DNA from: VAZQ01 sp035293945
GTDB taxonomy: Bacteria > Pseudomonadota > Alphaproteobacteria > Rhizobiales > Xanthobacteraceae
Length of the DNA stretch: 64,000 nucleotides
Direction: 5' to 3'
Assembly: GCA_035293945.1 (NCBI GenBank)
Contig: DATGLV010000008.1
Span: forward strand, 124,001 to 188,000
Position numbers and translations under genes: made by a program. This document shows, piece by piece, positions 43,129-51,487 of the stretch. Under the pieces are notes generated by a model that made no database searches, was not told the origin of the DNA, and worked only from the letters and a program-made list of their open reading frames with translations. The number at the start of each line of letters is the position of its first letter. The stretch's first letter is position 1.

Positions 43129-44157
43129 ATGATTTCGACCCGCATCTGGGCGCTGGCGGTGTCCTCGCTCGTTGCTCTGGGGCTCGCCGGTTCGAGCACG
43201 CTCGGCGCGGCGCAAGGCGCTGATGAATTCTACAAGGGCAAGCAGCTGAATGTGATGATCGGCTATGGGGTCGGCGGCTCCGACGACCTTTGGGCTCGTA
43301 TCATTGCCCGACATATCGGCGACTACATCCCGGGCCATCCGACTGTCGTGCCGGTGAACACGCCTGGCGCCGGCAGTCTCTTGCTCGCCAACCAGATCTA
43401 CAACACCCAGCCCAAGGATGGGACCGTCATCGGCCTGATCAATCGCGGCATTCCGTTCGAGCCGCTGCTGGGCGGCCAGAGCATCCGCTTCGATCCCATG
43501 AAGCTCTCCTTCGTCGGCAGCCCCGATCGCGACACCGCGGTCTGCGCCGCCAACAAGTCTGCGGCGGTGAAGAGCGTGGACGACCTCTACAACAAGGAGC
43601 TGATCGTCGGAGCCACCGGCTCCGGCGCCGATACTGAGGTCTATCCGAGCTTCCTCAAGAATCTGCTCGGCATGAAGTTCAAGATCATCTCCGGCTATCC
43701 GGGTTCGCGCGACATCAATCTTGCGATCGAGCGCGGCGAGGTGCAGGGCATCTGCGTGAGCTACGACACAATCGCACGCGAGAACATATACAAGAATGGC
43801 ACCGTGCAGGTGCTGTTCCAGGCGGCACTGAAGCCCGATCCGCGGCTCTCCGGAATTCCTTTTGCCGCCGATCTCGCCAAGACCGACCAGGAGCGCGAGG
43901 CCCTCAACCTGTTCCTCGAGCGCACGAATGTGGGTCGGCCGTTCATCGCCCCGCCCGGCGTGCCGGCCGACCGGCTCGCAATCCTGCGCAGCGCCTTCGA
44001 GCAGGTCATGAAGGATCCTGGATTGGTCCAGGAGGCGGAGACCTCCGGCCTGCATCCGCTCTACATTTCTCCCGACGATCTGCAGAAATTCGTCGCCGAA
44101 GCCTACAAGGCTTCGCCCGAAGCTGTGGCGCTCACCAAGAAGGCCATGGGCCGGTAA
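43129..44157 (+). CDS. Bug/TctC-family periplasmic solute-binding protein
   Basis: The 342-residue exported protein shows the family line D-E-F-Y-K-G-K-Q-L-N-V-M-I-G-Y-G-V-G-G, I-P-G-H-P-T-V-V-P-V-N-T-P-G-A-G, I-S-G-Y-P-G-S-R and G-R-P-F-I-A-P-P-G-V-P. The signal peptide ends near L-G-A-A-Q. AAAAGGA precedes the ATG. No TctAB genes are nearby. It lies before the NCS2 permease on the same strand but 218 bases away, so co-transcription is uncertain. Ligand unknown. Confidence 0.87.
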   Translation: MISTRIWALAVSSLVALGLAGSSTLGAAQGADEFYKGKQLNVMIGYGVGGSDDLWARIIARHIGDYIPGHPTVVPVNTPGAGSLLLANQIYNTQPKDGTVIGLINRGIPFEPLLGGQSIRFDPMKLSFVGSPDRDTAVCAANKSAAVKSVDDLYNKELIVGATGSGADTEVYPSFLKNLLGMKFKIISGYPGSRDINLAIERGEVQGICVSYDTIARENIYKNGTVQVLFQAALKPDPRLSGIPFAADLAKTDQEREALNLFLERTNVGRPFIAPPGVPADRLAILRSAFEQVMKDPGLVQEAETSGLHPLYISPDDLQKFVAEAYKASPEAVALTKKAMGR

Positions 44158-44375
44158 AGCTGCCAGCCGGCGGAGCATTCCCGCGCGGAATCGAGTGTGA
44201 GGGGTGTTCTTGCCAAGAGCCGCCGCTCGAAACGCCCCGATGCCCTTCCCAGCATGGAGAGGGCATGACGACGCGCGCACCTAGCGCACACTGCTTGAAA
44301 CACCCGTCAATTCGCGCCACCCTGCAGCAATAGGAATGCTCGCGGTGGGCGCGAGGCGTTCGGGGGGATAGCGGC

Positions 44376-46082
44376 ATGCCGGAATTCAAGAGGCCGAGCA
44401 CGCTGATCTACGGCGTTGATGAGACGCCTCCTTTGCCGATCACGCTCTTCAACGGCCTGCAGCAGCTCGGCCTGCTCGCGATCAATCTCGTTTACCCGCT
44501 TCTCATCTTTCGCGCCGTCGGCGCATCGGTCGAAGCCATCGGCAGCCTCCTCTCCGTCGGTATGCTGGTGCTCGGTGTCAGCACCTTCCTGCAGGCGCTG
44601 CGCTTGGGCCCGGTCGGATCAGGCTATATGTGCCCGACAACCTTCACGGCCACCTATCTGGCGCCCTCGTTGCTCGCGGCGCGGCTCGGTGGGTTGCCTC
44701 TGGTATTTGGAATGACGTTGTTTGCGGGCATGGTTGAGTCCGCCATTGCGCCGCTGCTGCACCGGCTGCGCTCGATCTTTCCTCCGGAGATTTCCGGCGT
44801 CATCATCCTGATGATCGGCATATCGGCCGGCATGGGCGGCCTGCGTACGGTCGCGGGCGCGGATGCCGCACCCGTTGAACCCGCCGAGTGGTGGGTCGCC
44901 GGCATCACGCTTGCGACCATGATCAGCCTCAATGTGTGGGGTAGCGGGCTCGCCCGCATGCTGTGCGCGCTGATCGGGCTTGCGCTCGGCTACCTGGCGG
45001 CGGGCGTCACTGGGCTCATAGATCCAAGCTTGCCTTCAGTCGAGAAGGCCGCTTGGGTCGGCTTGCCCGGTTGGAGCGCGGTTTCTTGGTCGTTCGATCT
45101 GTCGCTTGCGATTCCGTTTGCGGTCGCCAGCATCGCCACCGCCATGAAGGCCGCCGGCACCATAACGGTCGCTCAGCGCGTCAACAACGACAATTGGGTT
45201 CGCCCCGACATGGATGCGATCACCCGCGGCGTGCTGGCCGATGGGCTCTCGACGGCACTCGCGGGCCTTGTCGGCGCGTTCGGAGTGAACACCTCGACAC
45301 CATCGGTCGGCCTGTCGTCGGCAACCGGGGTTGCAAGCCGGCAGATCGCGTTCGCGGTCGGCGGCATGATGCTGTTGCTCGGGTTTTTCCCCAAGTTCAC
45401 CGCCTTGTTCGCGGTGATGCCGCGTGCCGTCATCATGGCTTCGCTGCTGTTTACGACGACCTTCATCATCGTGAACGGATTGCAGATCATGACCTCGCGC
45501 TTGCTGGACACGCGGCGCACGCTCGTGATCGGGCTATCGCTGACCGCGGGCGTGGCGATCGACGTGTTTCCAAGCATTTCCGCCGCTCTGCCGGCGCCGC
45601 TGGTTCCGATAGTGGGATCCTCGCTCGTATTCGCCACGGTCGTCGCGTTGCTGCTCAACCTCTTGTTTCGCATCGGCGTGCGAAAGACGGCCGATCTGAC
45701 GCTGACGGGCAGCGAGGCCGATGAGGGGAAGGTGCAGGATTTCTTTGCGAAGCAGACAGCGCTCTGGGGCGCGCGGCCGGATGTCGCAACGCGCGCCACG
45801 TTCGGGGTCATTCAGCTTGTCGACACTATCCGCGAGGATTTCTGGAGCGGCGGCGCCATGCTGATCAATGCGAGCTTCGACGAGTTCAATCTCGATATCA
45901 GCCTGGCCTATCGGGGCGATGTACCGGAATTTCCCCAAGAGCGTCCGACACCGGAGCAGATCAGGGAAAGCGAGCAGGGTGCGAGATTGCTCGCCGGATT
46001 CATGTTGCGGCGGAATGCTGATCGCGTTCGCGCCGAATGGAAGGACGGAACCGCGAACGTCCACTTCCATTTCGATCATTAG
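44376..46082 (+). CDS. NCS2 (xanthine/uracil-type) permease with C-terminal switch-kinase-like domain
   Basis: Residues 1-430 form a nucleobase:cation symporter-2 core with about 14 membrane segments: G-S-G-Y-M-C-P-T-T-F-T-A, P-P-E-I-S-G-V-I, and the signature region N-T-S-T-P-S-V-G-L-S-S-A-T-G. After the last helix and I-G-V-R-K come about 130 soluble residues not typical of NCS2. They read V-I-Q-L-V-D-T-I-R, L-I-N-A-S-F-D-E-F-N-L-D-I and E-Q-G-A-R-L-L-A-G-F-M-L-R-R-N-A-D-R-V, resembling a degenerate RsbW/GHKL kinase domain. No D-x-G-x-G ATP box is seen. A STAS-domain gene faces it 36 bases away. Start supported by GGGGGG. Confidence 0.82.
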   Translation: MPEFKRPSTLIYGVDETPPLPITLFNGLQQLGLLAINLVYPLLIFRAVGASVEAIGSLLSVGMLVLGVSTFLQALRLGPVGSGYMCPTTFTATYLAPSLLAARLGGLPLVFGMTLFAGMVESAIAPLLHRLRSIFPPEISGVIILMIGISAGMGGLRTVAGADAAPVEPAEWWVAGITLATMISLNVWGSGLARMLCALIGLALGYLAAGVTGLIDPSLPSVEKAAWVGLPGWSAVSWSFDLSLAIPFAVASIATAMKAAGTITVAQRVNNDNWVRPDMDAITRGVLADGLSTALAGLVGAFGVNTSTPSVGLSSATGVASRQIAFAVGGMMLLLGFFPKFTALFAVMPRAVIMASLLFTTTFIIVNGLQIMTSRLLDTRRTLVIGLSLTAGVAIDVFPSISAALPAPLVPIVGSSLVFATVVALLLNLLFRIGVRKTADLTLTGSEADEGKVQDFFAKQTALWGARPDVATRATFGVIQLVDTIREDFWSGGAMLINASFDEFNLDISLAYRGDVPEFPQERPTPEQIRESEQGARLLAGFMLRRNADRVRAEWKDGTANVHFHFDH

Positions 46083-46118
46083 CGACTGAGCTTGCGGATC
46101 GTGCACTGATCTGTCGCA

Positions 46119-46454
46119 TCACGACAGCTTGGCGACGCCATCCTCGCGCGACGGAAAAATCGCAAACAGGTCGCTCATCTCACCGAGATCGAACACGCGG
46201 CGCACTTCGGTGCTCATGTTGCATAGCGCGAACTTGCCGTTGCTCTTGTCGGCGAGCTTGGCGGCGCGCAACATTACACGCAATCCGGCGCTGGTGATGT
46301 AGGCGAGACGCCTGCAATCGACAATGACGCGGTTTCGTCCCGCCTTGAACAAGCCGGTGAGCTTCTCCTCCAACGCATTGGCCGTGCCGGTATCGATGCG
46401 ACCGTCAATCGCAACGATGGTGACGTGGCCTGCCTGCTCTTCGGCAATTCTCAT
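46119..46454 (-). CDS. STAS-domain protein (anti-sigma-factor antagonist-like)
   Basis: The 111-residue product is a single STAS domain: V-T-I-V-A-I-D-G-R-I-D-T-G-T-A-N-A-L, V-I-V-D-C-R-R-L-A-Y-I-T-S55-A-G-L-R-V-M-L. In SpoIIAA-type antagonists the equivalent loop reads D-S-S-G; here it is T-S-A-G, keeping one serine. Such proteins bind anti-sigma kinases or regulate transporters. The ATG at 46454 has AGGA before it. Upstream codons back to 46559 also translate sensibly (V-E-A-P-I-D-D-V-D-Y-A-L) but offer only non-standard starts. It follows the Bug-protein gene on the same strand and converges on the NCS2 permease. Confidence 0.85.
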   Translation of the reverse strand: MRIAEEQAGHVTIVAIDGRIDTGTANALEEKLTGLFKAGRNRVIVDCRRLAYITSAGLRVMLRAAKLADKSNGKFALCNMSTEVRRVFDLGEMSDLFAIFPSREDGVAKLS

Positions 46455-46558
46455 CCGGTCCTGCCGCGCTCTCTTGAAATCTGTTAGCCAACCACGATTG
46501 TATTCATCGCTCAGCGCATAGTCCACGTCATCAATCGGCGCCTCGACGATCGGCAGAA

Positions 46559-47659
46559 TCAGTTTCGCTCCGACAGCGCGGCGGCGCGATCGAGCACGTC
46601 TTTGGGGCTCGCATAGAGCTGCTCGAGCAGCGCTGCGATCTTCTCGCCGCTGACCGGATTGATGTAGACCTTCTGTCGCGCGGCCTCGGCCAGGAAATCG
46701 GGATCCTTCATGGCGGCATCGAAAGCCGTGCGCAGCGCCTGCACCCGCTCCGCCGGAACGCCGGGCGGTGCCACGACCGGCCAAGCCATCACTTGCTGGG
46801 TGAAGGCGAGCTCGAGCAGGCGGCGATCGGCGGAATTGGCCGCCAGATCGAGGATCAGCGGCACATCCGGATAGGCCGGATCCTTCTCGCGTCCGAGCTG
46901 CGCCAGGATCTTCACCTTGCCGGCGCTGATCAGCGGCTCCATGCGGGCACGCAGCGCCGCCGAGGAGCTTCCGGAGCAATGCCCATCGACCTCGCCGCGT
47001 TCCAGCGCAAGCAGCGCCTCCTGCGAGCTCTTGTAACCCTCGACCACCCTGAAACGGGTACCGAGCAGCGCGTTCATAAGCCGCGGATAATAGGATGGCG
47101 CCGCCGCAGAGGTCGTGCCGCTGACAATGAGCTCGTGCGTCTTGAGGTCCTCCATCGAGGCGATCGGCGACGGCAGGCGAACGAAAACGAGCCCCACCTC
47201 CTGCTGCGGCGTGCCGATCCAATTGAAGTTGGTGGCGACATAGCGCACCGCCTTGTCCTTGGGATCGAGCAGCGGCTCGATACCGACACCGCGCCCGACC
47301 ATGCCGATCTCCGAGCCATCGCGACGGGCGATGTTGTAGAGGTGATTGGCCGCCGTCATGCCGGCTGCGCCCGGCATCTCCTGCAACACGAATGACGGGT
47401 GTCCGGGCAGGTGTCGGCTAAGGAACGGCATCAGAAGGCGGCTATAGGAATCGTATCCCCCGCCGCCGGCGCTGCCGAGAATGAACTTGATCTGCCGGCC
47501 GGCAAAGAAGTCTTCCACTGGATCGGCATGAGCCGAGCCGCCCAGCAAGGCGCAAAATACGGCCGTCACAGTGAAGAGGAAGAATCCATGCGCTCGGGGG
47601 CCGGACGGCCCCGGTCGTTGCTCACGATGCGCCAGTTGGGTCCCGGCTCGGCTGCGCAT
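46559..47659 (-). CDS. Bug/TctC-family periplasmic solute-binding protein
   Basis: The 366-residue protein has a long basic N-region, then a hydrophobic signal (F-F-L-F-T-V-T-A-V-F) and A-H-A-D cleavage site. The mature part keeps the family pattern: F-F-A-G-R-Q-I-K-F-I-L-G, G-G-G-Y-D-S-Y-S-R, L-P-G-H-P-S-F-V-L-Q-E-M-P-G-A-A-G, E-R-G-E-V-D-G-H. This is the third orphan Bug protein in the window. The start at 47659 is the only in-frame ATG before the signal sequence. It precedes the STAS gene by 104 bases on the same strand. Confidence 0.84.
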   Translation of the reverse strand: MRSRAGTQLAHREQRPGPSGPRAHGFFLFTVTAVFCALLGGSAHADPVEDFFAGRQIKFILGSAGGGGYDSYSRLLMPFLSRHLPGHPSFVLQEMPGAAGMTAANHLYNIARRDGSEIGMVGRGVGIEPLLDPKDKAVRYVATNFNWIGTPQQEVGLVFVRLPSPIASMEDLKTHELIVSGTTSAAAPSYYPRLMNALLGTRFRVVEGYKSSQEALLALERGEVDGHCSGSSSAALRARMEPLISAGKVKILAQLGREKDPAYPDVPLILDLAANSADRRLLELAFTQQVMAWPVVAPPGVPAERVQALRTAFDAAMKDPDFLAEAARQKVYINPVSGEKIAALLEQLYASPKDVLDRAAALSERN

Positions 47660-47773
47660 TCCTCAGTGCAGGCGCGACAAAAACGCCGCCGCCCGCCCTC
47701 CGCAAGATCGCCAGCTTGGTGTAGAGGATGGCCTAAAGTCCAGCCCCCAAGACCCGCCTCCGCGATGGAAATC

Positions 47774-48676
47774 ATGGCAGCACCGAACCAAAGCGTATTT
47801 CCCTCCTGGGTGCGCGAGACACGCGCGCCGGTGCCGCCGCCGCCGCCCAAGAGCTGCGACTGCCAGTTCCACATCTACGGCGATCCGGCCCAATATCCGC
47901 CGAAGCCAGGGGCGCTCTACCAACCCCCGCAGGCCACCTTCGAGGATATGCGCGGTGTCCTCAAGACGCTCGGCATCGAGCGCGGGGTCATCGTGCATCC
48001 GATGCCTTACGACACCGACCACCGCCTCCTGATCGACACCCTGTCGGGTCTTTCGCCTGCCGAGCGCGCGAATTTTCGCGCGACCTGCATCATCAAGGAC
48101 AACGTGACAGATGCCACCCTCGAGGAGCTCGACCGGCTGGGCGTGTGCGGCGCACGTTTCAACGTCGGCCGGCGCTACGAGGGCGTGCAGAGCCGCACGG
48201 CGATTCTGCGTGCCATCGATCGTGCCCGCGCCATCGGCTGGCATGCGCGGCTGCATGTTGCCGGCGACGACATCGAGGTCGACTGGCAATTCCTCGATTC
48301 GATCCGCAACATCACCTGCGTGGTCGACCACATGGCGCATCTGCATTTCGAGCGCGGGCTCGATCAGCCGGCCTGCCGCTGGCTCATCAACAAGCTGAAG
48401 CATGACGGCTGGTGGATGATGCTGTCGAACGGCAACCGCGATTCGAAAATGGAGAGCGGCTATGACGACGCGGTCCCGTTCGCCCAGATGTTCATCGCGG
48501 CCGCGCCGGAGCGGATGATCTGGGGAACCGATTGGCCGCATGTGAATTGGCGCAAGCAGCGGATGATGAACGATGCGGAGACGGTCGAGCTGTTGTATCG
48601 TTATGCCGACAACGACCAGGCGCTGATCAAGAGGATTCTGGTCGAAAATCCGGCCCGCCTGCATGGCTTCGATTGA
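47774..48676 (+). CDS. Amidohydrolase (2-pyrone-4,6-dicarboxylate lactonase-like)
   Basis: The 300-residue cytoplasmic TIM-barrel hydrolase shows the LigI-type pattern: D-C-Q-F-H-I-Y-G-D near the start (metal histidine region), G-V-I-V-H-P, W-H-A-R-L-H-V, V-V-D-H-M-A-H, and the late acid in I-W-G-T-D-W-P-H. The family cleaves lactones or amides of aromatic-ring breakdown. The ATG at 47774 has GGAAATC before it; the longer frame from 47399 crosses the divergent Bug gene and is rejected. The HD-domain gene starts 34 bases later on the same strand. Confidence 0.87.
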   Translation: MAAPNQSVFPSWVRETRAPVPPPPPKSCDCQFHIYGDPAQYPPKPGALYQPPQATFEDMRGVLKTLGIERGVIVHPMPYDTDHRLLIDTLSGLSPAERANFRATCIIKDNVTDATLEELDRLGVCGARFNVGRRYEGVQSRTAILRAIDRARAIGWHARLHVAGDDIEVDWQFLDSIRNITCVVDHMAHLHFERGLDQPACRWLINKLKHDGWWMMLSNGNRDSKMESGYDDAVPFAQMFIAAAPERMIWGTDWPHVNWRKQRMMNDAETVELLYRYADNDQALIKRILVENPARLHGFD

Positions 48677-48710
48677 TCAGGCGGCGCACTCCTCATGGAG
48701 GACTCAAAAC

Positions 48711-49559
48711 ATGTCAGTTGATCGCAATGAAGTGATCGCGAGCCTCGGCGGCGAGGAAGCGGTCAAGCGCATGGATCACGAGGCCCGCGCCGACGCGCTG
48801 GAGGAATTTCTGGCGGCGCGGCTCGAGACGGTGGTTGCAGCCCGCAAGGACGCAAAGCCCTATCCGACCGTCGCCGAGCTCGAGGCCCGTATCGACAAAC
48901 GCGGGTACCGCCGCGGCGTCGGCCGGCTCTTCCTGCACGAGCACAGCAACAAGAATCCGGGCGCCGATGAAACCAAGCTCAGGGTGGCGCGGCTTGCCCC
49001 GATGCCGGAGAAGCCAACGCTGGTCGATTTCTTCAATCATCGCTTCGTGCCGCTCGCTCATCTCCTGCAGAGCGCGGCGCTGGCCAAGCGGCGAGGCGCA
49101 TCGGAGGAGGTCATCCTCGCGTGCCTGCTGCACGATGCCGGCCAGGGCCTGATGAAGACCGATCACGGCTGGTGGGGGGCGCAGATCATCGAGCCGTACG
49201 TCTCAGAGCGCGTCACCTTCGCGGTCAAATATCATCAAGCGCTGCGCTTTTATCCGGATCCCTCCGTCGGCTACGAATATCCGGAGAGCTACTATCAAAC
49301 ATTCGGGGTCGACTATGAGCCCATGCCCCATGTCAAGGCGGCCTACGAATATGCGCGGAACCACAAGTGGTACATGGATGCACGGCTGGTGACCTCGAAC
49401 GATCTCTACTCCTTCGATCCCAATGTCCAGGTCTCGATCGACGAGTTCACCGACATCATCGGTCGCCATTTCAAGCAGCCGGAGGAAGGGCTCGGCTATG
49501 ACAATTCGCCGGTCGCCCACATGTGGCGGACGATGATCTATCCGGACACCCCGCTTTAG
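48711..49559 (+). CDS. HD-domain phosphohydrolase-like protein
   Basis: The 282-residue cytoplasmic protein carries an HD metal site: H in P-L-A-H-L-L, the H-D pair in C-L-L-H-D-A-G-Q-G, later histidines in T-D-H-G-W-W and V-K-Y-H-Q-A, and D in T-S-N-D-L-Y-S. Such proteins hydrolyse phosphoesters or oxidise small molecules with a di-iron site (inositol-oxygenase-like), and the two cannot be told apart here. GGAGGA ten bases before the ATG fixes the start. The close pairing with the amidohydrolase suggests one small catabolic operon. Confidence 0.82.
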   Translation: MSVDRNEVIASLGGEEAVKRMDHEARADALEEFLAARLETVVAARKDAKPYPTVAELEARIDKRGYRRGVGRLFLHEHSNKNPGADETKLRVARLAPMPEKPTLVDFFNHRFVPLAHLLQSAALAKRRGASEEVILACLLHDAGQGLMKTDHGWWGAQIIEPYVSERVTFAVKYHQALRFYPDPSVGYEYPESYYQTFGVDYEPMPHVKAAYEYARNHKWYMDARLVTSNDLYSFDPNVQVSIDEFTDIIGRHFKQPEEGLGYDNSPVAHMWRTMIYPDTPL

Positions 49560-49605
49560 CGCGCACGGCGGGCGCGGTGCAGAGCAGTTCTGCCTCCTTG
49601 GGTGA

Positions 49606-49633
49606 TTGACCCGCGGGGCCGGGCCGCTAGCAT
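49606..49633 (+). promoter_or_regulatory. Sigma-70-like promoter of the first quinoprotein operon
   Basis: TTGACC (49606-49611) and TAGCAT (49628-49633) are 16 bases apart. Transcription would start near 49640, leaving a 70-base leader before the ATG at 49712; it also overlaps the longer open frame at 49634, arguing against that start. Confidence 0.4.
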
Positions 49634-49711
49634 ATGGCAAGGGCCGGCACCCGTGTGCACCTGGGCGCCGCGCTGCCGATCAAACAATATCCACGACCGG
49701 GAGGATGTCCG

Positions 49712-51487
49712 ATGTCCAGACGCTCGTTGAAGAGCCTGATGCTCGCGGCAACGCTGTTGACCGGGTTGAGCGCGCCCGGTTTTTCCCAAGCGATCGTCAA
49801 CCTCACGCCGAAGAATGCCACGGTCCAGAACTTCAAGCCGGTGACCGATGCGATGCTGCTCAAGCCGGACCCGGCCGACTGGCTTTTGTGGCGGCGCACC
49901 TATGACGGCTGGGGCTACAGCCCGCTCGACCAGATCAACAAGGACAACGTCAAGAATTTGAGAGTCGCCTGGACCTGGTCGCTTACGCCGGGCGCGACCG
50001 AGACCACGCCGATCGTGCATGACGGCGTGCTCTATGTCTTCAATTATGCCGACAAGGTGCAAGCGCTCAACGCAGCGACCGGCGATCTGATCTGGCAATA
50101 CACCCGCGCGCTGCCGCAAAAGCTGCTGACCGAAGGCGGGCAGTTCCTCGGCAAGCGCAATATGGCGATCTACCAGGACAAGCTGTTCGTAGCGACATCG
50201 GATGCGCATATCATCGCGCTCGACGCCGCCACCGGCAAGGTCGTCTGGGATCATGCGACCGGCGATTGGACCCAGGGCTGGCGCTATTCGGGCGGCCCGC
50301 TGATCGTGCACGGCAAGCTCATCCAGGGCATGACCGGATGCGGCAATGCCGAGCCCGGCGGCTGCTTCATCAGCGGCCACGACGTCAATACCGGCGAGGA
50401 GCTGTGGCGGGTCTGGACCATCGCGCATCCGGGCGATCCAAACGAGTCGACCTGGAACGGCGTCCCGCTCGAAAGCCGCTTCGGCGCTTCAGCTTGGATG
50501 CCGGGCAGCTACGATCCCGAGCTCAACACCGTCTACTACGGCACCGGGCAGCCCTATCCGTGGATTGCCGAGATGCGCGGCACGCTGCCGAAGAAAGACG
50601 GCTTCGAGAACAATGCGCTGTATTCGGATTCCACCCTCGCCATCGATCCCGACACCGGCAAGCTCAAGTGGTATCACCAGTATCTGCAGAACGATACCTG
50701 GGACCTGGACTATGTCTACGAGCGCATCCTCGTGGATCTGCCGATCAATGGCGAGACCCGCAAGGCGCTAATCACGACCGGCAAGCTCGGCATCATCGAG
50801 GCGATCGATCGCGTCAATGGCCAATGGCTGTGGGCGAAGGAGACCGTGCCGCAGAACGTGGTGCAGTCCTTCGATCCCAAGACCGGCGAGAAGGTCATCA
50901 GCGTGTCGGCCATTCCGCATATCGGCCAGACTACGGTGAACTGCCCGGCCGATCCCGGCAGCCGCGGCTGGCCGGCGACCGCCTATAGCCCGAAGACGCA
51001 ACTGCTCTATATGCCGCTCAACGAGTTCTGCTCGAAGACCACGCCGGTGCCGCTCGACCCGGGCCAAGCCTATACGGGCGGCGGCCGCGCCATCTTCGAT
51101 CGCACGCCGGTCCCCAACAGCGACGGCAATATCGGCCGCGTCGATGCCGTCCGCCTTTCCGACCGAACCCAAGCCTGGTCGCACCGGCAGCGCGCCCCGG
51201 AAACGAGCGCGATGCTGCCGACCGGCGGCGGCGTGGTCTTTACCGGCACGCTCGACCGCTATTTCCGCGCCTTCGACGATACCACCGGCCAGGTCCTGTG
51301 GGAGGCGCGGACCAACAATTCTATCAACGGCTTTCCCATCACCTTCATGGCGAATGGCAAGCAATATGTCGCGGTCGCGACCGGCAACGGCTCAAGCGAG
51401 ATGCGATCGCTCGGAACGCTGACACCCGAGATCGGCACGCCGGACGGCGGCTCCGTCCTCTGGGTGTTCGCCCTGCCGGACAAATGA
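49712..51487 (+). CDS. PQQ-dependent alcohol dehydrogenase (quinoprotein), unusual active site
   Basis: The 591-residue periplasmic enzyme has a signal peptide and an eight-bladed quinoprotein propeller (W-R-R-T-Y-D-G-W-G-Y-S-P-L-D-Q-I-N, repeated A-x-D-x-x-T-G-x-x-x-W). No C-terminal haem domain is present. The catalytic region reads T-W-D331-L-D333, the D-x-D pair associated with lanthanide-using enzymes. The usual metal ligand asparagine in G-T-G-N-P is Gln280 (G-T-G-Q-P), and the adjacent-cysteine ring is replaced by C-G-N-A-E-P-G-G-C. GGGAGGATG supports the ATG at 49712. It overlaps the next gene by four bases and heads the ABC/binding-protein operon. Confidence 0.9.
   Translation: MSRRSLKSLMLAATLLTGLSAPGFSQAIVNLTPKNATVQNFKPVTDAMLLKPDPADWLLWRRTYDGWGYSPLDQINKDNVKNLRVAWTWSLTPGATETTPIVHDGVLYVFNYADKVQALNAATGDLIWQYTRALPQKLLTEGGQFLGKRNMAIYQDKLFVATSDAHIIALDAATGKVVWDHATGDWTQGWRYSGGPLIVHGKLIQGMTGCGNAEPGGCFISGHDVNTGEELWRVWTIAHPGDPNESTWNGVPLESRFGASAWMPGSYDPELNTVYYGTGQPYPWIAEMRGTLPKKDGFENNALYSDSTLAIDPDTGKLKWYHQYLQNDTWDLDYVYERILVDLPINGETRKALITTGKLGIIEAIDRVNGQWLWAKETVPQNVVQSFDPKTGEKVISVSAIPHIGQTTVNCPADPGSRGWPATAYSPKTQLLYMPLNEFCSKTTPVPLDPGQAYTGGGRAIFDRTPVPNSDGNIGRVDAVRLSDRTQAWSHRQRAPETSAMLPTGGGVVFTGTLDRYFRAFDDTTGQVLWEARTNNSINGFPITFMANGKQYVAVATGNGSSEMRSLGTLTPEIGTPDGGSVLWVFALPDK

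Noticed and set aside
46455..47222. A 367-residue STAS protein with a long N-terminal extension
   Set aside because: Most of the extension is an out-of-frame shadow of the Bug-protein gene; only the stretch after 46559 deserves a second look and is listed separately.
47399..47773. N-terminal extension of the amidohydrolase back to 47399
   Set aside because: It overlaps the divergent Bug-protein gene and its translation does not resemble the family; a start at 47774 has a ribosome binding site.
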